A DNA stretch of 64,000 nt from Roseivirga sp. E12 (lineage in GTDB: Bacteria; Bacteroidota; Bacteroidia; Cytophagales; Cyclobacteriaceae), in the NCBI RefSeq assembly GCF_017592825.1, contig NZ_JAGFMD010000009.1, forward strand, positions 124,001 to 188,000, written 5' to 3'. The notes under the pieces are model-generated. The model had not been told where the DNA came from. It saw nothing but the letters and a program-made list of their open reading frames with translations, and did not search any database. The translations under genes were made by a program, and so were the position numbers. This document shows positions 53,020 to 62,773 of this stretch, in pieces. The first letter of the stretch is position 1. Every line of letters begins with the position of its first letter.

Positions 53020-53415
53020 ATGAAAAAACTCATCACACTCTTATTTTTTGCTTTTCTCGGCACAAGCGTTTTTGCCCAAGACCTTTCAAAACCTCAAAAA
53101 GGAAATGCAATTCGACTTAAAGACTATACCATCACACTAAAACAGGGTGAGGAAGCCACTTTCGACATGTGGGTGGTTAAAGCCAGGAAATATAAACTCA
53201 ACCTTGGAGCTCCAACGGCCAAGGGTAAGGCGGGTATCGATTTTTGGTTCAATTCAAAAGCTCAAGAGCCTATTACTTATAGTGTTAAGGTTAAAGTAGA
53301 CGATTCCACACCAGTGGGCGACCATATGTTTGTGCTTAAGGTGCCAGGCAACGGTCGCAATGCTGTAAAGAGTACGACCTTAATGGTCAAAGTGGTGGAA
53401 TCACAAGAACAATAA
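53020..53415 (+). CDS. exported hypothetical protein (131 aa)
   Basis: A small exported protein with a clear signal (MKKLITLLFFAFLGTSVFAQ). The mature part of about 110 residues is beta-rich, with TITLKQGEEATFDMWVVKARKYKL, ITYSVKVKVDDSTPVGDHMFVLKV and STTLMVKVVE. This resembles an immunoglobulin-like or cohesin-like sandwich fold. I do not recognise the family. It is followed by its own terminator and then a LytS/LytTR pair. Confidence 0.65.
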   Translation: MKKLITLLFFAFLGTSVFAQDLSKPQKGNAIRLKDYTITLKQGEEATFDMWVVKARKYKLNLGAPTAKGKAGIDFWFNSKAQEPITYSVKVKVDDSTPVGDHMFVLKVPGNGRNAVKSTTLMVKVVESQEQ

Positions 53416-53434
53416 TTCAAGTTCATCATTTAAA

Positions 53435-53464
53435 AGTCTGGTAGCATCAGCTACCGGGCTTTTT
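53435..53464 (+). terminator. Rho-independent terminator
   Basis: An 11-bp stem (53435-53445 with 53450-53460, three G-T pairs) with a 4-nt loop, followed by TTTTT. Confidence 0.8.
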
Positions 53465-53476
53465 GTATATTCAGGC

Positions 53477-54517
53477 ATGTCGAAAAGCACGATTTATTTA
53501 CTGAGAATAGGCATAGGGCTTTTCGTATTCCTATTCTTTAAGCTTTCTTCTGGACATTATTATGACTGGCAGCCAGTTACTTTCGTATCGCTAGCCTATA
53601 CCGTTTTAGTCGTTCTCGTTGTCTTCGAAATCTTAGATTATACGGCCAAACACCTTATTAAGCATTACAAGACCCGACTCACTGAGCATAAGACACTTTT
53701 CAAGTTCTATTGGGGAAACTGTTTTGTTACAGCACCTGTAGTTATTATAGCATCATATATTCACACTGAACTACTGATACCGCAGTTCCCCTGTTGTGCG
53801 GACGACTGGGAACCTGGTTTGACCACTACCATTGCCCAAGGCCTTGTGCTTTCTTGGCTGATTATTATGGCCAAAACCTTTATGATTTACTTTGAATACA
53901 GTCGGATTTCCGAACGAGAAAAAAGTCTATTACAAAAGGAATTGGCTCAGTCAAAATTTGAAAGTCTCAAAGATCAAATAAAACCTCATTTTCTCTTCAA
54001 TAGCTTCAGCGTGCTGACAACTATTATCGAAGATGACCCAAAGTTAGCAGTCGAGTTTGTATCGAAGCTTTCGAAAATCTATCGTTATGTATTAGACACT
54101 GGTAACCAGTTGGTACCTCTAGAAACCGAATTGGAGTATCTTGATCACTACATCTTCTTACTAAAGGCTCGGCATGGAGACAGTCTCATTGTCAACATGG
54201 AACTTGACATCGAAGCAGACAAGTCTCAAATTCCGATATTATCGATGCAGATGCTCATCGAGAATGCACTGAAGCATAATTACTTCTCTAAAGAGAACTC
54301 ACTGACCATTGATATCTATAGTGAGAATAACGACTACATCGTAGTTCGTAATAATATCAACAAGCGATCGGCCTTAGAAAAGCCAACAAAAATTGGCCTT
54401 AACAACATCAATAATCGTTATCAGATGCTGGTCAATAAGAGCATTGATATATCGCAAGAGAACGGGTTTTTTACCGTTAAGCTACCTTTAATTAATAAAG
54501 AAACAGTCATTCAATGA
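53477..54517 (+). CDS. LytS-family sensor histidine kinase
   Basis: A 346-residue inner-membrane kinase. Four membrane segments lie near residues 5-20, 32-55, 77-95 and 110-135, followed by a coiled linker and the His_kinase domain with the phospho-acceptor His in LKDQIKPHFLFNSF near 170. The ATPase part has the N-box MQMLIENALKHNYFS near 258 and a G-box GLNNINNRYQML. Its stop overlaps the start of the LytTR regulator by 4 bp (ATGA), so the pair is translationally coupled. Confidence 0.92.
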   Translation: MSKSTIYLLRIGIGLFVFLFFKLSSGHYYDWQPVTFVSLAYTVLVVLVVFEILDYTAKHLIKHYKTRLTEHKTLFKFYWGNCFVTAPVVIIASYIHTELLIPQFPCCADDWEPGLTTTIAQGLVLSWLIIMAKTFMIYFEYSRISEREKSLLQKELAQSKFESLKDQIKPHFLFNSFSVLTTIIEDDPKLAVEFVSKLSKIYRYVLDTGNQLVPLETELEYLDHYIFLLKARHGDSLIVNMELDIEADKSQIPILSMQMLIENALKHNYFSKENSLTIDIYSENNDYIVVRNNINKRSALEKPTKIGLNNINNRYQMLVNKSIDISQENGFFTVKLPLINKETVIQ

Positions 54518-55266
54518 GGGCAGTTATTATAGAAGACGAAGCGCTTTCGGCTAAAAGATTAGCCAAACTCCTTAAAGAGACATTTCCGCTTATTGAGGTT
54601 GTCGCCATGCTTGAATCTGTCAACGAGTCGCTCTCATGGTTTCATGACAATGATTACCCCGACCTTGTCTTCCTAGATATTCAGTTAAACGATGGTACAG
54701 GATTCGAAATCCTTAGAAAACTCGATGGCTACCCTCATATTATTTTTACTACTGCTTACGAACAATATGCTCTTGATGCCTTCAAATTCAATAGTATAGA
54801 CTACCTATTGAAACCTATCGATAAGGAGGAATTGTTGGCTGCGATCAACAAATTGGAGCAAATCCATAAAAGTGAAGAGAGCAATTATCAAGAGAAAATT
54901 AAGGCGCTCGGACAGCACTTTATGCCCTCTTTTCGAGAGCGTTTTCTGGTGAAAGTCGGACTACAATTCAAAAGCATTCTTACTCAGGAAGTTGCTTATT
55001 TCTCTTACAAGGACGGACTGAGTTATTTACATACGATTGATCAATGTTTGCCGATCGACTACACCCTTGATCATTTGATTGAAGAACTAGACCCTAAAGA
55101 ATTCTTTAGAATAAACAGACAGTACATTGTAAGCTTAAAATCAGTGAATGAAATTCATTCCTACTTTAATAGCCGACTATTGCTAGCCCTCTCACCCACC
55201 ACTGATGAAGAGGTTATTGTCAGCCGAGAAAGAGTCCTCAACTTTAAAATTTGGGCTGGCATGTAA
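54514..55266 (+). CDS. LytTR-family response regulator
   Basis: A 250-residue regulator with a receiver domain (residues 1-118; acidic EDE at 8-10, the phosphoryl Asp in DLVFLDIQL near 54, TTAYEQYALDAF, and the Lys in YLLKPID near 105). A LytTR DNA-binding domain follows (about 145-248; VKVGLQFKSILTQEVAYFSYKDG, YTLDHLIEELDPKEFFRINRQYIV). It is the partner of the LytS kinase. Targets cannot be named. Confidence 0.93.
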   Translation: MRAVIIEDEALSAKRLAKLLKETFPLIEVVAMLESVNESLSWFHDNDYPDLVFLDIQLNDGTGFEILRKLDGYPHIIFTTAYEQYALDAFKFNSIDYLLKPIDKEELLAAINKLEQIHKSEESNYQEKIKALGQHFMPSFRERFLVKVGLQFKSILTQEVAYFSYKDGLSYLHTIDQCLPIDYTLDHLIEELDPKEFFRINRQYIVSLKSVNEIHSYFNSRLLLALSPTTDEEVIVSRERVLNFKIWAGM

Positions 55267-55300
55267 TGCGTCTTGTTAGATCGAGCCTATGGTAAGCTCG

Positions 55301-56314
55301 TTACTCTTTCTCATCTTCAGTAGATCCAATACCCAAATCTGGAATCGGTATATCGATGGTTTGTGCTAAGGTTTGATCAACTTGGTTCAAAATGTCCTGA
55401 GAAACGCCTTTATCCATTAACTGTTGCTTTAGTGTCAACAAGCTATTGGCTGTAGTGGATTTGATAAGGTGTTCATTGGCTGCAGCAGCTGTCTCCAGTT
55501 CATTCTGCTTATTCGCTATTAGCTCATCGGTAGATCCTTTGAAAAGCGACTCGACCGTATCGATTAACTTGTTCAAAATGCGATATACCAGATTGGCTGA
55601 AAAACCTCCAAGGATGGCCAATATGGGCTTAATGAGGTAAGGGGCTGATGTTAGTGGAGCCTGATCGTTTGAAGTTGCAGGTTGAGGGTTTGCAGGAAGC
55701 GTCTCGATAAAGACCACAAAGAGTTCAGATAATAGCACACCTGCCACTAAGCCAAGCACATACCTTGACCAGTAGGTAGTGGCATATTTCATGTCGAATG
55801 TACCCTGTTGGATATACCCATTCATTTTAAAGAGTGCATAGAAAGAAGCACCGACACTCGAGGCAGCAAGCAAAAACATAAGTCTTTCAAACTGCGACCA
55901 TCCCGAACCCTGCAACATACTATACTGCATAGTGATGTTGTCTACTTGTGGAAAGAGACTTATTGCAATCAAGGAGAACAATGAGATTATTGCCACCACC
56001 ATAAACCACCTGACTATTGGTAGTGGCCCCAGTTTCTTAAACCTTGAATTGCTCTGTCGATTCTTTTCAAATAGTAGTAGTGTGCCTGGCATTGCAGGTT
56101 TTACTAGGTTAGACAGGTAATTAAATACCGTCAATAATTCTTCCTGACTAAGCTCCTCATATTCCTTTTTAAGAGGTATCACCAATTTGCCATCTATGGT
56201 CTTGCCCATTTTTAATGCATAGTCAAACATAACTTTGCATTGATCATGAAGAGACTTTTTAATTGAGTTGAACATTAGGCCAGAGCGGCCTGAACTCTCT
56301 TGTGATTGTTCCAT
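55301..56314 (-). CDS. hypothetical membrane protein (337 aa)
   Basis: Unrecognised. The N-terminal 105 residues are soluble. Four membrane segments follow (near 108-130, 149-167, 187-210 and 232-252), and then about 85 helical residues with a heptad-like pattern (ELETAAAANEHLIKSTTANSLLTLKQQLMDKG). Topology suggests an inner-membrane protein with a cytoplasmic coiled-coil tail. It is 57 bp downstream of the DUF6090-like gene in the same direction and may belong to that operon. Confidence 0.6.
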   Translation of the reverse strand: MEQSQESSGRSGLMFNSIKKSLHDQCKVMFDYALKMGKTIDGKLVIPLKKEYEELSQEELLTVFNYLSNLVKPAMPGTLLLFEKNRQSNSRFKKLGPLPIVRWFMVVAIISLFSLIAISLFPQVDNITMQYSMLQGSGWSQFERLMFLLAASSVGASFYALFKMNGYIQQGTFDMKYATTYWSRYVLGLVAGVLLSELFVVFIETLPANPQPATSNDQAPLTSAPYLIKPILAILGGFSANLVYRILNKLIDTVESLFKGSTDELIANKQNELETAAAANEHLIKSTTANSLLTLKQQLMDKGVSQDILNQVDQTLAQTIDIPIPDLGIGSTEDEKE

Positions 56315-56371
56315 AGTCTAGTAGTGTCTGTTATAAAACTAATGGTTAAGGAGCAATAAACTAAATCGTCA

Positions 56372-57028
56372 CTAGTTTTTTGCGCTAGCGGTCAACTCAT
56401 TATCTACTTCAATCAGTGCATCTCTATAAACACTAAGGAGATAATGTTCTTGCTTAGAAAGTGTTTGAATCAGGCTTTTCAAAATAGTGAGTTGGTTCAT
56501 TCTACTCGACTCATTGGTATCAACCTGCTCATGCATTTTTGCAAAAAGAAAATCCCGGGTTTGTGTTATCTGCTCATGCGATTCGTAGCAATGAGTGAGG
56601 TTATAAGTGGTGAGGTATTCGAAATAAGAGACAACTTTTGTAGAATGAGCTGTTTGCCACGCGGTGCTTTGTAAGAGGTAAGAAATATTGGGTTCGGCAA
56701 CGAGTTTTTCGAACGAAGATTCTTTTACAAAGTCAAATGTGGCACTCTGGTTTTCTATCTGTTCATCAAGCCTTACCAGAAGGGTGTCGTGATAACTCAT
56801 CCACTCCAAAAGAATACTTCGATTACTGATGAGCTCGTTCTGAAGATTCTGTAATACTACGGTAGTATCACGTTCTAACTTATTCTGAGCCTTCCAACTG
56901 TCGATACCAAAAGCTAGCAATACCCCAAAAGCTATCATCACCGATTCAATTACCAGTTTAGGCATAGATGCGCGTAACCTGACAAGAGTCGCAATAACTT
57001 GCCTCGATCTTGGAACTTGCCTATCCAT
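56372..57028 (-). CDS. single-pass membrane protein, DUF6090-like
   Basis: A 218-residue protein with one membrane helix near residues 24-43 (VIESVMIAFGVLLAFGIDSW) followed by a periplasmic helical domain. The FGIDSWK after the helix recalls the FQIDNWN motif of Bacteroidota DUF6090 proteins. It follows the PadR-linked permease by 5 bp and should be co-transcribed with it. Function is unknown. Confidence 0.65.
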   Translation of the reverse strand: MDRQVPRSRQVIATLVRLRASMPKLVIESVMIAFGVLLAFGIDSWKAQNKLERDTTVVLQNLQNELISNRSILLEWMSYHDTLLVRLDEQIENQSATFDFVKESSFEKLVAEPNISYLLQSTAWQTAHSTKVVSYFEYLTTYNLTHCYESHEQITQTRDFLFAKMHEQVDTNESSRMNQLTILKSLIQTLSKQEHYLLSVYRDALIEVDNELTASAKN

Positions 57029-57033
57029 GCTGT

Positions 57034-59658
57034 CTATTCTTCCTTAAGTACATCGACCGGATTGGCAACGGCTGCCCTCATGGATTGAATACTTATGGTT
57101 AGAAAAGCAATGAGAGAAGTCATCAACAAAGCCAGCACCACTGGTACGAAGCCGATGGAAATTCTATATTCAAAGGACCTGAGCCAACCATTCATTGTAA
57201 AAAAGGCTAGGGGAACAGAAATTACAAATGCAATTAGTACCAATTTGGCAAAGTCACGGTTGAGTAATAAGACAAGACTGCTTACGGAAGCTCCCAGAAC
57301 TTTCCTTACTCCTATTTCTCTGGCCTTCTGAATCGTAGCAAATGAGATCAAGCCCAGTAAACCGAAGCAGGCAATGAAAATCCCAAGGATTGCAAAAACG
57401 CCAAACAGTTTGCTCAATTTACTTTCAGCACTGTAGAGCGCATTGTATTCGTTTTCGATAAAGTCATATTCGAAAGGCACATTCGGAGCAATTCTCCTCC
57501 ACCGAGCCTGAATTTTTGATATCGTGTTCTCAACATTTTGGCCACTAATTCTCACTAGTACACTATTGAAGTCTTGGTCAGACATAAACACCATGGGCTT
57601 AATCTTCTCTCTCAGGGATTCAAAGTGAAAATCTTGAACCACCCCCCTGATAACCCCGTTTCGGCCATTCATAAATGCTCTCTTTCCGATAATCTCTTCT
57701 GCAGACAAGTCAAATTCTGCCAAGGCCTGCTCATTCAAAACAAAACCAAATGTCTTTTCATCAAATGGTAAATCTGAGGCTACGCTCTTGGCGTCAACAT
57801 CTGTCATAAATGTGCCTGAGATCAATTTCATCTGAAAGGCGTCCAAAAAGTCAATGTCTGTTCTTAAACCAGCCACCATTACTTCTTTTTCCACATCAAC
57901 ATCTTTTAATATCATGCTATAGCCGGCATCGATTTTAGTTGGACTCTCAGAAGACAGTGTCATATCTAGTACACCCGGTTCTCTCAGCATTTCCGCTTTG
58001 AAGGCAGGATAGTTCTTTCTTATTCCTGACGTTAGGGGAAGTAAGACTACATTTTGGTTATTGTAACCCAGATCCTTGTTCTGCATATAACTAAGCTGTT
58101 CAAAAACCACAACAGTGCCAATAATCAGCGAAATGGAAATAACGAATTGCCCTGTCACTAAAAACTTTCTAACGACTACCCCGCTTTTGGAATTCTTGAA
58201 ACTTCCTTTTAAAACGGTAATAGGCCTAAAACCTGAAAGCACAATAGCTGGATAAATTCCGGCAAGCAAGCCAACAAATAATGCAATGAGTAATACCCCC
58301 GCTATTGGCTCGAACTGCCATAAATCTGCTATAACAAATTGTCGATCCGCCAAGGCATTGAAGTAAGGTATTGTGAGCATTGCCAAGACAATGGCGAGCA
58401 AGGCAGAAATAAAGACTATCAAGAGAGACTCACTCATAAATTGGTAGAAAAGGTTATGTCTATAAGCACCCATTACCTTACGCATACCGATCTCCTTAGC
58501 TCTAAACACAGCTCTGGCAGTGGCCAGATTGGTGTAATTGATCGAGGCAATAGAGAGTATCAAAATTCCGATGAAGCCAAATATGTACAGATACTTCATC
58601 TCATTCTGAGGCTGGGGATCAAAGTCGACTCCCAAACTAGATAAATGAATGTCCAAGAGTGGCTCTAAGGTATACTCAGGCAACCCCTCCTCGTCAGTCG
58701 ACCTTTTGACCAGATCAGGGATTTTTGCCTCTACATCTTCTGGTTTTACCCCCTCTTTCAATACCAGATAAGTTGTAAAAGAGGCACTGTTCCACCTTGG
58801 AATTTTAAAGAAGTTGGAAGTGAGACTCGTGTAAGAAGTCAAGAAGTCAAATTGTATATGGGAGTTCGAGGGAATATCTTTCAAGACTCCCGTGACCTGA
58901 TAATCTCTTCGGTTATCAATTTTCAACACCTTTCCCATTGGGTCTTCCTGACCAAAGTATTTACTGGCCATCTCTTCTGTCAGTACAATCGAATAAGGTT
59001 GGTTCAAGCATGTTTCAGGGTTACCAGCCAAGAGTTCAAAAGAGAATACTTTGAAAAAGGTGCTATCGACATAAAAGAGATCAACCTCCTTAAATACATT
59101 CTCCTTGTACTGAACCGTATAGGCATTAAAAGCGCCTCTGCTTTGAAACCTGACTCCTGCCTCTACTTCTGGAAACTCCGCTTGAAGCGAAGGAGAAAGA
59201 GCACTTGGAGTACTAGAAACCGTCAAATTGGCCGGCGTAAAAGTGGAATGAGCAACATACGTCCTATTCGCCTTTTCATGAAAGCGATCAAAACTGAGCT
59301 CATGAAGCGAATAGACAAGGATTAATACTGCGCAGGCCATTCCAACACCCAAGCCCATAATGTTCATTGCAGTATAGCCTTTGTTCTTGGTCATGTTGCG
59401 GAAGGCAATCTTTAGATAGTTAGTCCACATATCGAAAATGTTTTGTGAGTTTCCTGAAGTATTTCTTCTGGTGATGAAGTACCAATTGAAGTGCTTAAAC
59501 ACATCGCCCCAGTAGCGCCTTCTAGCCTTTTTCAGGCCAAATGACTCTAGGTTGTGTTCGAATAATTCGTCTAAATCTCCTTCTACCTCCTCATGAAAGT
59601 GAGGGTCGCACAATAGCTTGAGTAAAAACCGAGCTGACTTTGGTGGCGCGTTATTCAT
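57034..59658 (-). CDS. FtsX/MacB-type permease with N-terminal prefix domain
   Basis: An 874-residue ABC permease. A cytoplasmic prefix of about 85 residues (SARFLLKLLCDPHFHEEVEGDLDELFEHNL, the permease prefix domain type) precedes the usual body of YLKIAFRNMTKNKGYTAMN, two MacB-like periplasmic domains, RAKEIGMRKVMGA, REIGVRKVLGAS and the C-terminus VANPVDVLKEE. It is coupled to a PadR regulator through a 1-bp TAATG overlap and to the DUF6090-like gene by a 5-bp gap, so the three form one regulated unit. Confidence 0.92.
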   Translation of the reverse strand: MNNAPPKSARFLLKLLCDPHFHEEVEGDLDELFEHNLESFGLKKARRRYWGDVFKHFNWYFITRRNTSGNSQNIFDMWTNYLKIAFRNMTKNKGYTAMNIMGLGVGMACAVLILVYSLHELSFDRFHEKANRTYVAHSTFTPANLTVSSTPSALSPSLQAEFPEVEAGVRFQSRGAFNAYTVQYKENVFKEVDLFYVDSTFFKVFSFELLAGNPETCLNQPYSIVLTEEMASKYFGQEDPMGKVLKIDNRRDYQVTGVLKDIPSNSHIQFDFLTSYTSLTSNFFKIPRWNSASFTTYLVLKEGVKPEDVEAKIPDLVKRSTDEEGLPEYTLEPLLDIHLSSLGVDFDPQPQNEMKYLYIFGFIGILILSIASINYTNLATARAVFRAKEIGMRKVMGAYRHNLFYQFMSESLLIVFISALLAIVLAMLTIPYFNALADRQFVIADLWQFEPIAGVLLIALFVGLLAGIYPAIVLSGFRPITVLKGSFKNSKSGVVVRKFLVTGQFVISISLIIGTVVVFEQLSYMQNKDLGYNNQNVVLLPLTSGIRKNYPAFKAEMLREPGVLDMTLSSESPTKIDAGYSMILKDVDVEKEVMVAGLRTDIDFLDAFQMKLISGTFMTDVDAKSVASDLPFDEKTFGFVLNEQALAEFDLSAEEIIGKRAFMNGRNGVIRGVVQDFHFESLREKIKPMVFMSDQDFNSVLVRISGQNVENTISKIQARWRRIAPNVPFEYDFIENEYNALYSAESKLSKLFGVFAILGIFIACFGLLGLISFATIQKAREIGVRKVLGASVSSLVLLLNRDFAKLVLIAFVISVPLAFFTMNGWLRSFEYRISIGFVPVVLALLMTSLIAFLTISIQSMRAAVANPVDVLKEE

Positions 59659-59999
59659 TAAAAAGAGGTTTTGATAGAAAAGGCTGATGGGTCAATCTGC
59701 GCCCACATGTTCTTACGCAAGTCCATGGCCATTTTAAGTGCTTTCTGCCCGTAGATCGTTACGGTATAGTATTTTTTTCTTTTACCCCCACGCTCCTTGG
59801 TCTTTACTCCGAATTCCGATTCCAGATAACCCTTCTCTTCAAGCCTGTTGGTAGAGGCGTGCACTGCACCAATGCTGATTTTTCTATTCGCCTGCTTTTC
59901 GAGCTCCAACTTAATCGCTACACCATAAGCACCTTCTCCTAGGATGCCAACCGTAAGTAGTATCAATTCCTCGAACTCCCCTAAGTAAGTACCTTTCAT
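59658..59999 (-). CDS. PadR-family transcriptional regulator
   Basis: A winged-helix repressor of 114 residues (start at 59999, MKGTYLGEFEELILLTVGIL; the longer frame adds 40 residues not typical of the family). It has the HTH and wing of PadR: GAYGVAIKLELEKQANRKISIGAVHASTNRLEEKGYLES and KKYYTVTIYGQKAL. PadR proteins repress transport genes until a ligand binds. It is fused by TAATG to the permease gene that it probably controls, and a near-perfect palindrome lies just upstream. Confidence 0.9.
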   Translation of the reverse strand: MKGTYLGEFEELILLTVGILGEGAYGVAIKLELEKQANRKISIGAVHASTNRLEEKGYLESEFGVKTKERGGKRKKYYTVTIYGQKALKMAMDLRKNMWAQIDPSAFSIKTSF

Positions 60000-60010
60000 G
60001 AGTTGATTAT

Positions 60011-60031
60011 TATATATTTCATAAATGTATA
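60011..60031. promoter_or_regulatory. candidate PadR operator
   Basis: TATATATTT CAT AAATGTATA is a 21-bp palindrome centred at 60021 with one mismatched pair. It lies 12 bp upstream of the PadR start codon in an AT-rich promoter region, which fits an autorepression site. AT-rich DNA makes chance palindromes likely. Confidence 0.35.
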
Positions 60032-60100
60032 TAATATTAATAAAAAAATAAATCGCATATATGAGTGATTGAATTAATCCGAAAAGGTTGCAGCGGATAA

Positions 60101-60349
60101 TCAGAAACCTCTCTCCCACTTACTGGCTTCTTGCTTACGTTTCATCTCGCCAGAGTCGATCATTTCCTGAAGTCTGGAGTTGCGTTCTGAAGCTTTACTG
60201 GTCAGGTGCCAGTGACCACAATGGTCGCATTCGTATACATTTTGAGGACCCTCGTGAGGCAAGAATCCCTTGTAGATATGCTGATCGATCAGAGCCGTTT
60301 CGGCCAGGTCTTGGGTGTAATATTGATATTTACGAGTTGAGCAGGACAT
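60101..60349 (-). CDS. small zinc-ribbon-like protein
   Basis: The start at 60349 gives an 82-residue protein. The centre has VYECDHCGHWHLTSK, a CxxC plus HxH arrangement that looks zinc-binding. It is preceded by MSCSTRKYQYYTQDLAETAL and followed by a charged helical tail. I have no firm family name. It is divergent from the helicase gene, 97 bp away. Confidence 0.6.
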   Translation of the reverse strand: MSCSTRKYQYYTQDLAETALIDQHIYKGFLPHEGPQNVYECDHCGHWHLTSKASERNSRLQEMIDSGEMKRKQEASKWERGF

Positions 60350-60446
60350 CTTATGATACAATAGTATTGAGTACTTTGTATCAAGACAAGCCAGAAGGTC
60401 TAATTATTCGATGGAAAACGACATCTTTGGATAACTAATCGATCCT

Positions 60447-62648
60447 ATGTCATTTGAGTTAAGCGAACTCGCTAAAGTTACAGCCGATTATATCAACACC
60501 ACCGATAGGCATATATTCCTGACGGGAAAAGCGGGTACAGGAAAAACCACTTTTCTCAAATACATAGTAGCCAATTCTCACAAGAAAACAGTAGTGGCCG
60601 CCCCAACAGGTATTGCAGCAATTAACGCTGAAGGCGTCACCCTCCACTCACTTTTACAACTGCCTTTCGGTGCATTTATTCCCGAGAGGGTTCAACCTCC
60701 GAATGTAAATGCACAAATAACAACGCTCTTTAATCTCTTTTCAAATCTGAGATTTAATGCCTCCAAGCGAAACTTGATCAACGAGATTGAACTATTGATC
60801 ATAGATGAAGTCAGTATGCTACGTGCCGATCTTTTGGACTGCATCGACCATATGCTGCGATTCCTTAGAAAGAGGAAGTATGAGCCTTTTGGTGGACTTC
60901 AGATGCTATTTATCGGAGACTTATTGCAGCTTCCTCCCGTTGTAAAGGACAATGAGTGGCAGGTGCTTTCTAACTATTATGGAAGCAGCTACTTTTTCGA
61001 AGCGCATGCGCTGAAAGACAATCCACCTATCAATGTAGAATTAGACAAGGTCTATCGACAAAGCGATCAGCGCTTCATTAATATTCTCAATCGCTTTCGC
61101 GAAAATGAGCAAAGTGCCGAAGATATTTCGGCACTCAATCAACACTTTCGTGAAGATTACCAAAGCCTATCGAGCCAAGGTTATATCCACCTAACCACAC
61201 ATAATCGTAAGGCGGACGAAATCAATACAACCCGTTTAGCAGAACTTACCACCAAGCCAAAGTCTTATCGCGCCAAAATCCAGGGAGAATATCCTGAGAA
61301 TCTATTCGCCACGGCCGATAGCATGGAATTGAAAGAAGGCGCGCAGGTCATGTTTATTAAAAACGATCCCAGTGGTGAGGGTCAGTTTTTCAATGGCAAG
61401 ATCGGCCATATCACAAGGCTTGAAGCCGATGACATTCGGGTAACCTTTGAAGATGGTAACGAAGTACAAGTCCCCTTCTACATTTGGGAAAACAAGCGCT
61501 ATACACTCAACAAAGAAACCAATGAAATTGACGAAAAAGTACTCGGCAGTTTTGAGCAATATCCACTTAAGTTGGCTTGGGCAGTAACGGTTCATAAAAG
61601 TCAGGGACTCACTTTCGAAAAGGCCATTCTCGACTTGACCGATGCCTTCGCACAAGGACAGGTCTATGTAGCACTATCGCGATTGACCTCATTAGAGGGT
61701 TTAGTGCTCTCCTCCAAAATCCCTGAGTCAAATTTTGATCTGAGCGAATCCATGAAGGCTTTTGCCCAGTCAAAAGCTTCAGTGGACTCTCTGTCAAATA
61801 ACCTTGCTTCGGATAGAAAGCAATATCTACAAAAGCTTATTAGCAGCACCTTTAATTTTGGAGGACTGATTTATGAGTTGCAAACCCATGAAAGAAGTTT
61901 TGATAAGCAAGAAAATCGTTCGGCCAAGCAGCAACACCATATTTGGACCAAGGCCTTAATCGAAGAAGTGTTGCCCGTTAAAACCGTTGGCGACAGTTTT
62001 GTAAAGCAAGCTCAGGGTATCGTCAGTCGAGAGGATGATTATTTGCAACAGTTAACTGATCGGGTAGATAAGGCCACTGCCTACTTCACGCCTATATTGT
62101 CAAAGGCTTCCAAAGATTTAAAAAGTCATGATGCCAATCTCAAAGAAAAAACAAAGCTTAAGACTTATCGCAAAGAGCTAAAAGCCTTAGAGCAGGCTTT
62201 CTTTAACAAGGTACTGGCCTTGCAAAAAGTATCATTGCTGGTTAAGTCTATGGCGGAAGACAAAGTGCTGACCAAAGAAGATTTAGAAGCCAATGACCTA
62301 CATAAGGCTCGGAAAATCGAGCTCAAGGTTAAGAAAAAGGACAAAACGCCAACAGCAGAAATCTCCTTCAACCTATACAAAGAGGGTAAGACCATAGAAG
62401 AGATTGCCGAAGCCAGAAGTTTGGTACCTAGCACGATTGAAAGCCACCTGTGCCAATATGTAGAAACTGGTGACATCGACCCTTTCGAGATTGTCGACAA
62501 AGAAAAGCTCAATAACATTCTCTCACTGATCACTCCAGAGACCTCTGGTTCAGGAGAAATTAAAGCGCAATTAGGGGATGAATATTCTTGGGGAGAAGTG
62601 AAGATGGGAATAGTTTACTATCGTCTTAAAAACCTTAAAAAGGATTAG
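60447..62648 (+). CDS. Pif1/RecD-like DNA helicase with C-terminal HTH domain
   Basis: A 733-residue superfamily-1 helicase: Walker A GKAGTGKTT near residues 26-34, APTGIAAINAEGVTLHSL (motif Ia), Walker B LIIDEVSMLRAD near 113-124, GDLLQLPPV (motif III), a Q-V-Y-R motif (LDKVYRQ) near 205 and the C-terminal WAVTVHKSQGLTFE near 395 with VALSRLTSLEGL. Residues about 640-720 form an HTH_40-type domain (ISFNLYKEGKTIEEIAEARSLVPSTIESHL). This is the usual Bacteroidota Pif1-like architecture. It probably acts in replication-fork or G-quadruplex processing. Confidence 0.9.
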   Translation: MSFELSELAKVTADYINTTDRHIFLTGKAGTGKTTFLKYIVANSHKKTVVAAPTGIAAINAEGVTLHSLLQLPFGAFIPERVQPPNVNAQITTLFNLFSNLRFNASKRNLINEIELLIIDEVSMLRADLLDCIDHMLRFLRKRKYEPFGGLQMLFIGDLLQLPPVVKDNEWQVLSNYYGSSYFFEAHALKDNPPINVELDKVYRQSDQRFINILNRFRENEQSAEDISALNQHFREDYQSLSSQGYIHLTTHNRKADEINTTRLAELTTKPKSYRAKIQGEYPENLFATADSMELKEGAQVMFIKNDPSGEGQFFNGKIGHITRLEADDIRVTFEDGNEVQVPFYIWENKRYTLNKETNEIDEKVLGSFEQYPLKLAWAVTVHKSQGLTFEKAILDLTDAFAQGQVYVALSRLTSLEGLVLSSKIPESNFDLSESMKAFAQSKASVDSLSNNLASDRKQYLQKLISSTFNFGGLIYELQTHERSFDKQENRSAKQQHHIWTKALIEEVLPVKTVGDSFVKQAQGIVSREDDYLQQLTDRVDKATAYFTPILSKASKDLKSHDANLKEKTKLKTYRKELKALEQAFFNKVLALQKVSLLVKSMAEDKVLTKEDLEANDLHKARKIELKVKKKDKTPTAEISFNLYKEGKTIEEIAEARSLVPSTIESHLCQYVETGDIDPFEIVDKEKLNNILSLITPETSGSGEIKAQLGDEYSWGEVKMGIVYYRLKNLKKD

Positions 62649-62773
62649 TCTACTCTGAAAACCCTTCCTTGCTGGTCAGCTACCAATTCATTTTTTAGCT
62701 GATTTCTGCTAGCATACCTGCCAGCTTCTTTAGTACTTTCAACAAACCACTTAGGACTATTTAACACTGACCC

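Noticed and set aside
52899-53120. Plus-strand frame ahead of the small exported protein
   Set aside because: It overlaps the signal peptide of the better-supported gene at 53020 and has no features of its own.
60088-60438. Plus-strand frame opposite the zinc-ribbon gene
   Set aside because: The minus-strand frame has a CxxC-HxH motif and normal composition; the plus-strand product has neither.
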